In this document: in pieces, positions 1-11,047 of the stretch | Layout of the letters: each line of letters begins with the position of its first letter | Numbering within the stretch: position 1 is the stretch's first letter | Translations under genes and position numbers: made by a program | Assembly: GCA_963971405.1 (NCBI GenBank) | Contig: OZ020489.1 | Location: forward strand, 620,001-684,000 | Length of the DNA: 64,000 nt | Direction: 5' to 3' | DNA from: Psococerastis gibbosa | Taxonomy: Eukaryota > Arthropoda > Insecta > Psocodea > Psocidae | The notes under the pieces: generated by a model | What the model was told of the DNA's origin: nothing | The model's database searches: none | What the model saw: only the letters and a program-made list of their open reading frames with translations

Positions 1-330
1 ATCGGCCACTTGCTCTTGCGTGTTCATCGGTGTAAATGTAGCTACAAAAAATTCATTCGACAAGAATACGAAAAATAGCTATATACTTATTTTATTTTTT
101 TTAAAGGTCTTGATATGACGCGGGTGTCTTAAATTGGCTTATTTTGGCTCATTGTATTGTAATTAACATTGAGCAATTGCTCCTGCGTGTTCGTCGGTTT
201 AAATGTTGCTAAAAATATTCATTCGACAAGAATAAAAAAAATAGCTATTTACTTATTTTATTTTTTTAAAGGTCTTGATATGATAAGGGTGTCTTAATTT
301 TGCTTATTTTGGCTCATTGTATTGAAATTA
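1..330 (+). repeat. Left-edge monomers of a further 3.5-kb unit
   Basis: Two monomers that match 1,499-1,830 and 5,000-5,330, including aaatattcattcg at about 209, 1,707 and 5,209. They belong to a unit that starts outside the window. A chimeric monomer near 331 joins a gaaattaacattgag 3' end to the cccctgcg class. Confidence 0.75.
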
Positions 331-535
331 ACATTGAGCAATTGCCCCTGCGTGTTCATCGGTGTAAATGTAGCTAAAAAAAATTCATTTGACAAGAATA
401 AGAAAAATAGCTATTTACTTATTTTATTTTTTTTAAAGGTGTTAAAAAGATATAGGTGTCTTAATTTTGCTTATTTAGGCTCATTGTATTGTACTTAACA
501 TCGGCCACTTGCTCCTGCGTGTTCATCGGTGTAAA

Positions 536-545
536 TGTAGCTACA
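536..545. repeat. 10-bp palindrome TGTAGCTACA (example)
   Basis: A perfect dyad in the 'aca' class of monomers. In the other classes it shrinks to TAGCTA or is lost (ttgcta). In the aligned monomer its centre lies about 32 bp after the GAGCAATTGCTC centre and about 37 bp before the AAATAGCTATTT centre. Confidence 0.8.
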
Positions 546-607
546 AAAAATTCATTCGACAAGAATACGAAAAATAGCTATATACTTATTTTATTTTTTT
601 TAAAGGT

Positions 608-624
608 CTTGATATGACACGGGT
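608..624 (+). promoter_or_regulatory. CENP-B-box-like 17-mer (weak match, example)
   Basis: The CENP-B box core is nTTCGnnnnAnnCGGGn. The segment cttgatatgacacgggt matches 7 of the 9 fixed positions: TT, the central A and all of CGGG, with GA in place of CG. It recurs in every gacacggg or gacgcggg monomer and overlaps the GACAC-GG-GTGTC dyad. Both mismatches fall in the essential TTCG half, so binding by a CENP-B-like protein is doubtful. This is a candidate only. Confidence 0.2.
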
Positions 625-627
625 GTC
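616..627. repeat. Inverted repeat GACAC-GG-GTGTC (example)
   Basis: Perfect 5-bp arms with a 2-bp spacer, in monomers whose 3' half reads cttgatatgacacgggtgtc. The dyad is weakened in the gacgcggg, gacaaggg and gataaggg classes and absent from the agatataggtgtc class. It therefore marks a subset of monomers at irregular multiples of the period. Confidence 0.8.
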
Positions 628-669
628 TTAAATTGGCTTATTTTGGCTCATTGTATTGTAATTAACATT

Positions 670-681
670 GAGCAATTGCTC
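670..681. repeat. 12-bp perfect palindrome GAGCAATTGCTC (example)
   Basis: The segment reads identically on both strands and lies just before the conserved gcgtgttc block. It occurs in a large share of monomers. Many others carry one-arm changes (gagcaattgttc, aagcaattgctc) that leave the CAATTG core intact, and the ggccacttgctc class loses the dyad. Protein binding or a cruciform role would be inference. Confidence 0.85.
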
Positions 682-683
682 CT

Positions 684-850
684 GCGTGTTCATCGGTTTA
701 AATGTAGCTAAAAAAAATTCATTCGACAAGAATAAGAAAAATAGCTATTTACTTATTTTATTTTTTTTAAAGGTTTTAGAAAGATATAGGTGTCTTAATT
801 TTGCTCGTTTTGGCTCAATGTGTTGTAATTAACATTGAGCAATTGTTCCT
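684..850 (+). repeat. Reference monomer (167 bp)
   Basis: A representative copy, phased arbitrarily to the conserved gcgtgttc block. In order it carries the block itself (684-696), a gtttaaatgtagct segment, an A8 run (710-717), attcgacaagaata (near 721-734), the AAATAGCTATTT palindrome (739-750), a T-rich tract ending in T8 (761-768), a 3' half with agaaagatataggtgtc, the ggctcaatgt segment, and the acattgagcaattg segment that leads into the next copy. G+C is 46 of 167 bases. Three middle-segment classes occur across the array: gtgtaaatgtagctaca with gaatacg, gtgtaaatgtagctaaa with gaataag, and gtttaaatgttgctaaa with gaataaa. Confidence 0.9.
731..757. repeat. Imperfect hairpin around AAATAGCTATTT (example)
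   Basis: The core AAATAGCTATTT (739-750) is a perfect 12-bp palindrome. It extends outward to aataag on the left and cttatt on the right, which are reverse complements, with one substitution and a one-base offset between core and outer arms. The 27-nt structure is among the best conserved parts of the monomer. The gaatacg/ctatatac class has a weakened right arm, and a few copies carry tagcca, taacta or tagata in the core. Confidence 0.85.
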
Positions 851-3800
851 GCGTGTTCATCAGTGTAAATGTAGCTAAAAAAAATTCATTCGACAAGAAT
901 AAGAAAAATAGCTATTTACTTATTTTATTTTTTTAAAGGTTTTAAAAAGATATAGGTGTCTTAATTTTGCTTATTTTGGCTCATTGTATTATACTTGACA
1001 TTAAGCAATTGCTCGTGCGTGTTCATCGGTTTAAATGTTGCTAAAAAAAATTCACTCGACAAGAATAAAAAAAATAGCTATTTACTTATTTTATTTTTTT
1101 TAAAGGTCTTGATATGATAAGGGTGTCTTAATTTTGCTTATTTTGGCTCATTGTATTGTACTATACATTGAACAATTGCTTCTGCGTGTTCATGGGTGTA
1201 AATGTAGCTAAAAAAAATTCATTCGACAAGAATAAGAAAAATAGCTATTTACTTATTTTTTTTTTTTAAAGGTCTTGATATGACAAGGGTGTCTTAATTT
1301 GGCTTATTATGGCTCAATGTATTGCACTTGACATTGAGCAATTGCTCCTGCGTGTTCATCGGTGTAAATGAAGCTAAAAAAAATTTATTCGACAAGAATA
1401 AGAAAAATAGCTATTTACTTATTTTATTTTTTTTAAAGGTCTTAAAAAGATATAGGTGTCTTAATTTTGCTTATTTAGGCTCACTGTATTGTGCTTAACA
1501 TCGGCCACTTGCTCTTGCGTGTTCATCGGTGTAAATGTAGCTACAAAAAATTCATTCGACAAGAATACGAAAAATAGCTATATACTTATTTTATTTTTTT
1601 TATAGGTCTTGATATGACGCGGGTGTCTTAAATTGGCTTATTTTGGCTCATTGTATTGTAATTAACATTGAGCAATTGCTCCTGCGTGTTCGTCGGTTTA
1701 AATGTTGCTAAAAATATTCATTCGACAAGAATAAAAAAAATAGCTATTTACTTATTATATTTTTTTAAAGGTCTTGATATGATAAGGGTGTCTTAATTTT
1801 GCTTATTTTGGCTCATTGTATTGAAATTAACATTGAGCAATTGCTCTTGCGTGTTCATCGGTGTAAATGTAGCTACAAAAAATTCATTCGACAAGAATAC
1901 GAAAAATAGCTATTTACTTATTTTATTTTTTTTAAAGGTCTTGATATGACACGGGTGTCTTAATTTGGCTTGTTTTGGCTCAATGTATTGTACTCAACAT
2001 TGAGCAATTGTTTGTGCGTGTTCATCGGTGTAAATGTAGCTAAAAAAAATTCATTCGACAAGAATAAGAAAAATAGCTATTTACTTATTTTATTTTTTTT
2101 AAAGGTCTTGATATGATAAGGGTGTCTTAATTTAGCTTATTTTGGCTCACTGTATTGTACTTAACATTGAGCTATTGCTCCTGCGTGTTCATCGGTGTAA
2201 ATGTAGCTGAAAAAAATTCATTCGACAAGAATAAGAAAAATAGCTATTTACTTATTTTATTTTTTTTAAAGGTTTTAAAAAGATATAGGTGTCTTAATTT
2301 TACTTATTTTGGCTCAATGTATTGTACTTAACATTGACCAATTGTATGTGCGTGTTCATCGGTGTAAATGTAGCTAAAAAAAATTCATTCGACAAGAATA
2401 AGAAAAATAGCTATTTACTTATTTTATTTTTCAAAAGGTCTTGATATGACGAGGGTGTCTTAATTTTGCTTACTTTGGCTCACTGTATTGTATTTAACAT
2501 TGAGCAATTGCTCCTGCGTGTTCATCGGTGTAAATGTAGCTAAAAAAAATTCATTCGACAAGAATACGAAAAATAGCTATATACTTATTTTATTTTTTTT
2601 TAAGGTCTTGATATGACACGGGTGTCTTAATTTGGCTTATTTTGGCTCATTGTATTAAAATTAACATTAAGCAATTGTTCCTGCGTGTTCATCGGTGTAA
2701 ATGTAGCTAAAAAAAATTCATTCGACAAGAATAAGAAAAATAGCTATTTACTCATTTTATTTTTTTAAAGGTTTTAAAAAGATAAGGGTGTCTAAATTTT
2801 GCTTTTTTTGGCTCAATGTATTGCACTTAACATTTAGCAATTGTTCCTGCTTGTTCATCGGTGTAAATGTAGCTAAAAAAAATTCATTCGACAAGAATAA
2901 GAAAAATAGCTATTTACTTATTTTATTTTTTTTAAGGGTCTTAAAAAGATATAGGTGTCTTAATTTTGCTTATTTAGGCTCACTGTATTGTACTTAACAT
3001 TGGACACTTGCTCCTGCGTGTTCATCGGTGTAAGTGTAGCTACAAAAAATTCATTCGACAAGAATACGAAAAATAGCTATATACTTATTTTTTTTTTTTT
3101 TAAAGGTCTTGATATGACACGGGTGTCTTAATTTTGCTTATTTTGGCTCATTGTATTGTACTTAACATTGAGCAATTGCTCCTGCGTGTTCATCGGTGTA
3201 AATGTAGCTAAAAAAAATTCATTCGACAAGAATTAGAAAATTAGCTATTTACTTATTTTATTTTCTTAAAGGTTTTAAAAAGATATAGGTGTCTTAATTT
3301 TGCTTTTTTGGCTCAATGTATTGTACTTAACATTGAACAATTGCTCCTGCGTGTTCATCGGGGTAAATGTAGCTAAAAACAATTCATACGACAAGAATTA
3401 GAAAAATAGCTATTTACTTATTTTATTTTTTTTAAAGGTTTTTAAAAGATATAGGTGTCTTAATTTTGCTTATTTTGGCTCAATGTATTGTACTTAACAT
3501 TGAGCAATTGTTTGTGCGTGTTCATCGGTGTAAATGTAGCTAAAAAAAATTCATTCGACTAGAATAAGAAAAATAGCTATTTACTTATTTTATTTTTTTT
3601 AAAGGTCTTAAAAAGATATAGGTGTCTTAATTTTGCTTATTTAGGCTCACTGTATTGTACTTGACATTGAGCAATTGCTCCTGCGTGTTCATCGGTTTAA
3701 ATGTTGCTAAAAAAAATTCATTCGACAAGAATAAAAAAAATAGCTATTTACTTATTTTATTTTTTTTAAAGGTCTTGATATGACACGGGTGTCTTAATTT

Positions 3801-6800
3801 GGCTTATTATGGCTCATTGTAATGTAATTAACATTGAGCAATTGCTCCTGCGTGTTCATCGGTGTAAATGTAGCTAAAAAAAATTCATTCGACAAGAATT
3901 AGAAAAATAGCTATTTACTTATTTTATTTTTTTAAAGGTTTTAAAAAGATATAGGTGTCTTAATTTTGCTTTTTTTGGCTCAATGTATTGCACTTGACAT
4001 TGAGCAATTGCCCCTGCGTGTTCATCGGTGTAAATGTAGCTAAAAAAAATTCATTTGACAAGAATAAGAAAAATAGCTATTTACTTATTTTATTTTTTTT
4101 AAAGGTGTTAAAAAGATATAGGTGTCTTAATTTTGCTTATTTAGGCTCATTGTATTGTACTTAACATCGGCCACTTGCTCCTGCGTGTTCATCGGTGTAA
4201 ATGTAGCTACAAAAAATTCATTCGACAAGAATACGAAAAATAGCTATATACTTATTTTATTTTTTTTAAAGGTCTTGATATGACACGGGTGTCTTAAATT
4301 GGCTTATTTTGGCTCATTGTATTGTAATTAACATTGAGCAATTGCTCCTGCGTGTTCATCGGTTTAAATGTAGCTAAAAAAAATTCATTCGACAAGAATA
4401 AGAAAAATAGCTATTTACTTATTTTATTTTTTTAAAGGTTTTAAAAAGATATAGGTGTCTTAATTTTGCTTATTTTGGCTCATTGTATTATACTTGACAT
4501 TAAGCAATTGCTCGTGCGTGTTCATCGGTTTAAATGTTGCTAAAAAAAATTCACTCGACAAGAATAAAAAAAATAGCTATTTACTTATTTTATTTTTTTT
4601 AAAGGTCTTGATATGATAAGGGTGTCTTAATTTTGCTTATTTTGGCTCATTGTATTGTACTATACATTGAACAATTGCTTCTGCGTGTTCATGGGTGTAA
4701 ATGTAGCTAAAAAAAATTCATTCGACAAGAATAAGAAAAATAGCTATTTACTTATTTTTTTTTTTTAAAGGTCTTGATATGACAAGGGTGTCTTAATTTG
4801 GCTTATTATGGCTCAATGTATTGCACTTGACATTGAGCAATTGCTCCTGCGTGTTCATCGGTGTAAATGAAGCTAAAAAAAATTTATTCGACAAGAATAA
4901 GAAAAATAGCTATTTACTTATTTTATTTTTTTTAAAGGTCTTAAAAAGATATAGGTGTCTTAATTTTGCTTATTTAGGCTCACTGTATTGTGCTCAACAT
5001 CGGCCACTTGCTCTTGCGTGTTCATCGGTGTAAATGTAGCTACAAAAAATTCATTCGACAAGAATACGAAAAATAGCTATATACTTATTTTATTTTTTTT
5101 AAAGGTCTTGATATGACGCGGGTGTCTTAAATTGGCTTATTTTGGCTCATTGTATTGTAATTAACATTGAGCAATTGCTCCTGCGTGTTCGTCGGTTTAA
5201 ATGTTGCTAAAAATATTCATTCGACAAGAATAAAAAAAATAGCTATTTACTTATTTTATTTTTTTAAAGGTCTTGATATGATAAGGGTGTCTTAATTTTG
5301 CTTATTTTGGCTCATTGTATTGAAATTAAAATTGAGCAATTGCTCTTGCGTGTTCATCGGTGTAAATGTAGCTACAAAAAATTCATTCGACAAGAATACG
5401 AAAAATAGCTATTTACTTATTTTATTTTTTTTAAAGGTCTTGATATGACACGGGTGTCTTAATTTGGCTTGTTTTGGCTCAATGTATTGTAATTAACATT
5501 GAGCAATTGTTCCTGCGTGTTCATCAGTGTAAATGTAGCTAAAAAAAATTCATTCGACAAGAATAAGAAAAATAGCTATTTACTTATTTTATTTTTTTTA
5601 AAGGTTTTAGAAAGATATAGGTGTCTTAATTTTGCTTATTTTGGCTCAAAGTATTGTACTTAACATTGAGCAATTGTTCCTGCGTGTTCATCGGTGTAAA
5701 TGTAGCTAAAAAAAATTCATTCGACAAGAATAAGAAAAATAGCTATTTACTTATTTTATTTTTTTTAAAGGTTTTAGAAAGATATAGGTGTCTTAATTTT
5801 GCTTATTTTGGCTCATTGTATTGTACTTGACATTAAGCAATTGCTTCTGCGTGTTGATCGGTTTAAATGTTGCTAAAAAAAATTCATTCGACAAGAATAA
5901 AAAAAATAGCTATTTACTTATTTTATTTTTTTAAAGGTCTTAAAAAGATATAGGTGTCTTAATTTTGCTTATTTAGGCTCACTGTATTGTGCTTAACATT
6001 GGCCACTTGCTCCTGCGTGTTCATCGGTGTAAGTGAAGCTACAAAAAATTCATTCGACAAGAATAAGAAAAATAGCTATATACTTATTTTATTTTTTTTA
6101 AAGGTCTTGATATGACACGGGTGTCTTAAATTGGCTTATTTTGGCTCATTGTATTGTACTTAACATTGGCCACTTGCTCCTGCGTGTTCATCGGTGTAAA
6201 TGTAGCTACAAAAAATTCATTCGACAAGAATACGAAAAATAGCCATTTACTTATTTTATTTTTTTTAAAGGTCTTAAAAAGATATAGGTGTCTTAATTTT
6301 GCTTATTTAGGCTCATTGTATTGTACTAAACATTGGCCACTTGCTCCTGCGTGTTCATCGGCTTAAATGTTGCTAAAAAAAATTCATTCGACAAGAATAA
6401 AAAAAATAGCTATTTACTTATTTTATTTTTTTAAAGGTCTTGATATGATAAGGGTGTCTTAATTTTGCTTATTTTGGCTCATTGTATTGAAATTAACATT
6501 GAGCAATTGCTATTGCGTGTTCATCGGAGTAAATGTAGCTACAAAAAATTCATTCGACAAGAATAAGAAAAATAGCTATTTACTTTTTTTTTATTTTTTT
6601 TAAAGGTCTTAAAAAGATATAGGTGTCTTAATTTTGCTTATTTAGGCTCATTGTATTGTACTTGACATTGAGAAATTGCTCCTGCGTGTTCATCGGTTTA
6701 AATGTTGCTAAAAAAAATTCATTCGACAAGAATAAAAAAAATAGCTATTTACTTATTTTATTTTTTTTAAAGGTCTTGATATGACACGGGTGTCTTAATT

Positions 6801-7031
6801 TGGCTTATTATGGCTCATTGTATTGTAATTAACATTGAGCAATTGCTCCTGCGTGTTCATCGGTGTAAATGTAGCTAAAAAAAATTCATTCGACAAGAAT
6901 TAGAAAAATAGCTATTTACTTATTTTATTTTTTTAAAGGTTTTAAAAAGATATAGGTGTCTTAATTTTGCTTTTTTTGGCTCAATGTATTGCACTTGACA
7001 TTGAGCAATTGCCCCTGCGTGTTCATCGGTG

Positions 7032-10000
7032 TAAATGTAGCTAAAAAAAATTCATTTGACAAGAATAAGAAAAATAGCTATTTACTTATTTTATTTTTTT
7101 TAAAGGTGTTAAAAAGATATAGGTGTCTTAATTTTGCTTATTTAGGCTCATTGTATTGTACTTAACATCGGCCACTTGCTCCTGCGTGTTCATCGGTGTA
7201 AATGTAGCTACAAAAAATTCATTCGACAAGAATACGAAAAATAGCTATATACTTATTTTATTTTTTTTAAAGGTCTTGATATGACACGGGTGTCTTAAAT
7301 TGGCTTATTTTGGCTCATTGTATTGTAATTAACATTGAGCAATTGCTCCTGCGTGTTCATCGGTTTAAATGTTGCTAAAAAAAATTCATTCGAAAAGAAT
7401 AAAAAAAATAGCTATTTACTTATTTTATTTTTTTAAAGGTCTTGATATGATAAGGGTGTCTTAATTTTGCTTATTTTGGCTCATTGTATTGAAATTAACC
7501 TTGAGCAATTGCTATTGCGTGTTCATCGGTGTAAATGTAGCTACAAAAAATTCATTCGACAAGAATAAGAAAAATAGCTATTTACTTATTTTATTTTTTT
7601 TAAAGGTTTAAGAAAGATATAGGTGTCTTAATTTTGCTTATTTTGGCTCAATGTATTGTACTTAACATTGAGCAATTGTTCCTGCGTGTTCATCGGTGTA
7701 AATGTAGCTAAAAAAAATTCATTCGACAAGAATAAGAAAAATAGCTATTTACTTATTTTATTTTTTTTAAAGGTTTTAGAAAGATATAGGTGTCTTAATT
7801 TTGCTCGTTTTGGCTCAATGTATTGTAATTAACATTGAGCAATTGTTCCTGCGTGTTCATCAGTGTAAATGTAGCTAAAAAAAATTCATTCGACAAGAAT
7901 AAGAAAAATAGCTATTTACTTATTTTATTTTTTTAAAGGTTTTAAAAAGATATAGGTGTCTTAATTTTGCTTATTTTGGCTCATTGTATTATTCTTGACA
8001 TTAAGCAATTGCTCGTGCGTGTTCATCGGTTTAAATGTTGCTAAAAAAAATTCACTCGACAAGAATAAAAAAAATAGCTATTTACTTATTTTATTTTTTT
8101 TAAAGGTCTTGATATGATAAGGGTGTCTTAATTTTGCTTATTTTGGCTCACTGTATTGTACTAAACATTGAACAATTGCTTCTGCGTGTTCATGGGTGTA
8201 AATGTAGCTAAAAAAAATTCATTCGACAAGAATACGAAAAATAGCTATATACTTATTTTATTTTTTTTAAAGGTTTTAGAAAGATATAGGTGTCTTAATT
8301 TTGCTTATTTTGGCTCAATGTATTGTACTTAACATTGACCAATTGTATGTGCGTGTTCATCGGTGTAAATGTAGCTAAAAAAAATTCATTCGACAAGAAT
8401 ACGAAAAATAGCTATATACTTATTTTTTTTTTTTTTTAAGGTCTTGATATGACACGGGTGTCTTAATTTGGCTTATTTTGGCTCATTGTATTAAAATTAA
8501 CATTAAGCAATTGTTCCTGCGTGTTCATCGGTGTAAATGTAGCTAAAAAAAATTCATTCGACAAGAATAAGAAAAATAGCTATTTACTCATTTTATTTTT
8601 TTAAAGGTTTTAAAAAGATAAAGGTGTCTAAATTTTGCTTTTTTTGGCTCAATGTATTGCACTTAACATTTAGCAATTGTTCCTGCTTGTTCATCGGTGT
8701 AAATGTAGCTAAAAAAAATTCATTCGACAAGAATAAGAAAAATATCTATTTACTTATTTTATTTTTTTTAAGGGTCTTAAAAAGATATAGGTGTCTTAAT
8801 TTTGCTTATTTAGGCTCACTGTATTGTACTTAACATTGGACACTTGCTCCTGCGTGTTCATCGGTGTAAGTGTAGCTACAAAAAATTCATTCGACAAGAA
8901 TACGAAAAATAGCTATATACTTATTTTATTTTTCAAAAGGTCTTGATATGACAAGGGTGTCTTAGTTTTGCTTATTTAGGCTCACTGTATTGTACTTAAT
9001 ATTGGCCACTTGCTCCTGCGTGTTCATCGGTGTAAATGTAGCTACTAAAAATTCAATCGATAAGAATACGAAAAATAGCTATTTACTTATTTTATTTTTT
9101 TTAAAGGTCTTGATATGACACGGGTGCCTTAATTTGGCTTGTTTTGGCTCAATGTATTGTAATTAACATTGAACAATTGTTCCTGCGTGTTCATCAGTGT
9201 AAATGTAGCTAAAAAAATTCATTCGACAAGAATAAAAAAAATAGCTATTTACTTATTTTATTTTTTTTAAAGGTCTTGATATGACACGGGTGTCTTAATT
9301 TGGCTTATTATGGCTCAATGTATTGCAATTAACATTGAGCAATTGCTCCTGCGTGTTCATCGGTGTAAATGTAGCTAAAAAAAATTCATTCGACAAGAAT
9401 TAGAAAAATAGCTATTTACTTATTTAATTTTTTTAAAGGTTTTAAAAAGATATAGGTGTCTTTATTTTGCTTTTTTGGCTCAATGTATTGCACTTGACAT
9501 TGAGCAATTGCTCCTGCGTGTTCATCGGTGTAAATGTAGCTAAAAAAAATTCATTCGACAAGAATAAGAAAAATAGCTATTTACTTATTTTATTTTTTTT
9601 AAAGGTCTTAAAAAGATATAGGTGTCTTAATTTTGCTTATTTAGGCTCACTGTATTGTACTCAACATTGGCCACTTGTAACTGTAAATTGTACTGTACTG
9701 TACACTTGTACTGTAAATGTAGCTACAAAAAATTCATTCGACAAGAATACGAAAAATAGCTATATACTTATTTTATTTTTTTTAAAGGTTTTGATATGAT
9801 ATAGGTGTCTTAATTTTGCTTATTTTGGCTCACTGTATTGTACTTAACATTGAGCTATTGCTCCTGCGTGTTCATCGGTGTAAGTGAAGCTACAAAAAAT
9901 TCATTCGACAAGAATACGAAAAATAGCTATATACTTATTTTATTTTTTTTAAAGGTTTTGATATGATATAGGTGTCTTAATTTTGCTTATTTTGGCTCAA

Positions 10001-10670
10001 TGTATTGTACTCAACATTGAGCAATTGTTTGTGCGTGTTCATCGGTGTAAATGTAGCTAAAAAAATTCATTCGACAAGAATAAGAAAAATAGCTATTTAC
10101 TTATTTTATTTTTTTTAAAGGTCTTGATATGATAAGGGTGTCTTAATTTTGCTTATTTTGGCTCACTGTATTGTACTTAACATTGAGCTATTGCTCCTGC
10201 GTGTTCATCGGTGTAAATGTAGCTAAAAAAAATTCATTCGACAAGAATAAGAAAAATAGCTATTTACTTATTTTATTTTTTTTAAAGGTTTTAAAAAGAT
10301 ATAGGTGTCTTAATTTTACTTATTTTGGCTCAATGTATTGTACTCAACATTGACCAATTGTATGTGCGTGTTCATCGGTGTAAATGTAGCTAAAAAAAAT
10401 TCATTCGACAAGAATAAGAAAAATAGCTATTTACTTATTTTATTTTTCAAAAGGTCTTGATATGACGAGGGTGTCTTAATTTTGCTTACTTTGGCTCACT
10501 GTATTGTATTTAACATTGAGCAATTGCTCCTGCGTGTTCATCGGTGTAAATGTAGCTAAAAAAAATTCATTCGACAAGAATACGAAAAATAGCTATATAC
10601 TTATTTTATTTTTTTTTTAAGGTCTTGATATGACACGGGTGTCTTAATTTGGCTTATTTTGGCTCATTGT
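7032..10670 (+). repeat. 4,016-bp (24-monomer) tandem duplication, copy 1
   Basis: Homology with copy 2 holds at an offset of 4,015-4,016 bp from the ttcatttgac monomer to just before 'attgtaatta' near 10,671. It includes the rare tatctattt variant, the gataaagg variant and the 36-nt odd segment at 9678. A few differences are visible: one A-run length near 9,211, ttaattttttt near 9,424, and cctg versus ccag near 9,349/13,365. The region between the copies (about 10,671-11,047) re-uses about 2.2 monomers from near 7,826-8,200, consistent with a second unequal exchange. Confidence 0.85.
9678..9713 (+). repeat. 36-nt atypical segment replacing 20 nt of monomer
   Basis: Between cacttg and taaatgtagc a normal monomer has 20 nt (ctcctgcgtgttcatcggtg). 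Here there are 36 nt, rich in tgtac/actgt steps. The context shows two near copies of cacttgta(a)ctgtaaat flanking a tgtactgtactgta run, so this looks like a local templated micro-duplication and not foreign DNA. It removes the block that is otherwise the best conserved part of the monomer. Confidence 0.85.
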
Positions 10671-11047
10671 ATTGTAATTAACATTGAGCAATTGTTCCTG
10701 CGTGTTCATCAGTGTAAATGTAGCTAAAAAAAATTCATTCGACAAGAATAAGAAAAATAGCTATTTACTTATTTTATTTTTTTAAAGGTTTTAAAAAGAT
10801 ATAGGTGTCTTAATTTTGCTTATTTTGGCTCATTGTATTATTCTTGACATTAAGCAATTGCTCGTGCGTGTTCATCGGTTTAAATGTTGCTAAAAAAAAT
10901 TCACTCGACAAGAATAAAAAAAATAGCTATTTACTTATTTTATTTTTTTTAAAGGTCTTGATATGATAAGGGTGTCTTAATTTTGCTTATTTTGGCTCAC
11001 TGTATTGTACTAAACATTGAACAATTGCTTCTGCGTGTTCATGGGTG

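Larger units (their letters stand above)
331..8215 (+). repeat. Long-range repeat, copy 1 (partner at 19.03-27.08 kb)
   Basis: This block of about 7.9 kb reappears downstream with the same order of diagnostic variants. Examples are aaatattcattcg at 1707 and 20237, catgggtg at 1191/19719, 4690/23550 and 8191/27051, and gaaattaacc near 7490 and 26350. The offset is about 18,528 bp in the left part and 18,860 bp in the right part, because this copy lacks one monomer near 3,130 and one near 4,440. Scattered single differences are visible (for example a ttatat versus ttttat change near 1,756), so the copies are close but not identical. Within the block, markers recur about every 3,500 bp (21 monomers). 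Confidence 0.8.

Noticed and set aside
721-731. Pol III B-box-like attcgacaag, suggesting a tRNA-derived SINE origin
   Set aside because: It matches only the TTCGA core, has no suitable A box upstream, and the flanking A and T runs would end transcripts in either direction.
721-740. CENP-B box in attcgacaagaatacgaa
   Set aside because: TTCG is present but the central A and CGGG are not at the required spacing. It is only a short TTCG...CGAA inverted repeat.
726-745. AATAAA poly(A) signals in the gaataaaaaaaatagc monomer class
   Set aside because: Expected in sequence this A-rich, repeated with the satellite, and there is no gene upstream.
2788-2997. Recurrent 60-110-codon open frames (about 30 in the window) encoding a shared hydrophobic stretch such as LLILFFLKVLKRYRCLNFAYLGS
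   Set aside because: They come from one stop-poor frame of the monomer. The frame shifts from copy to copy because 167 is not a multiple of 3, most rely on TTG or GTG starts, and their variation follows the DNA repeat. No coding signal.
6581-6600. Long T tract as a transcription terminator or a poly(A) tail of a retroposon
   Set aside because: It is a length variant of the T tract present in every monomer, with no element attached.
9678-9713. Foreign insertion or transposon footprint
   Set aside because: There is no terminal repeat or target-site duplication, and its pieces are near copies of adjacent satellite words.
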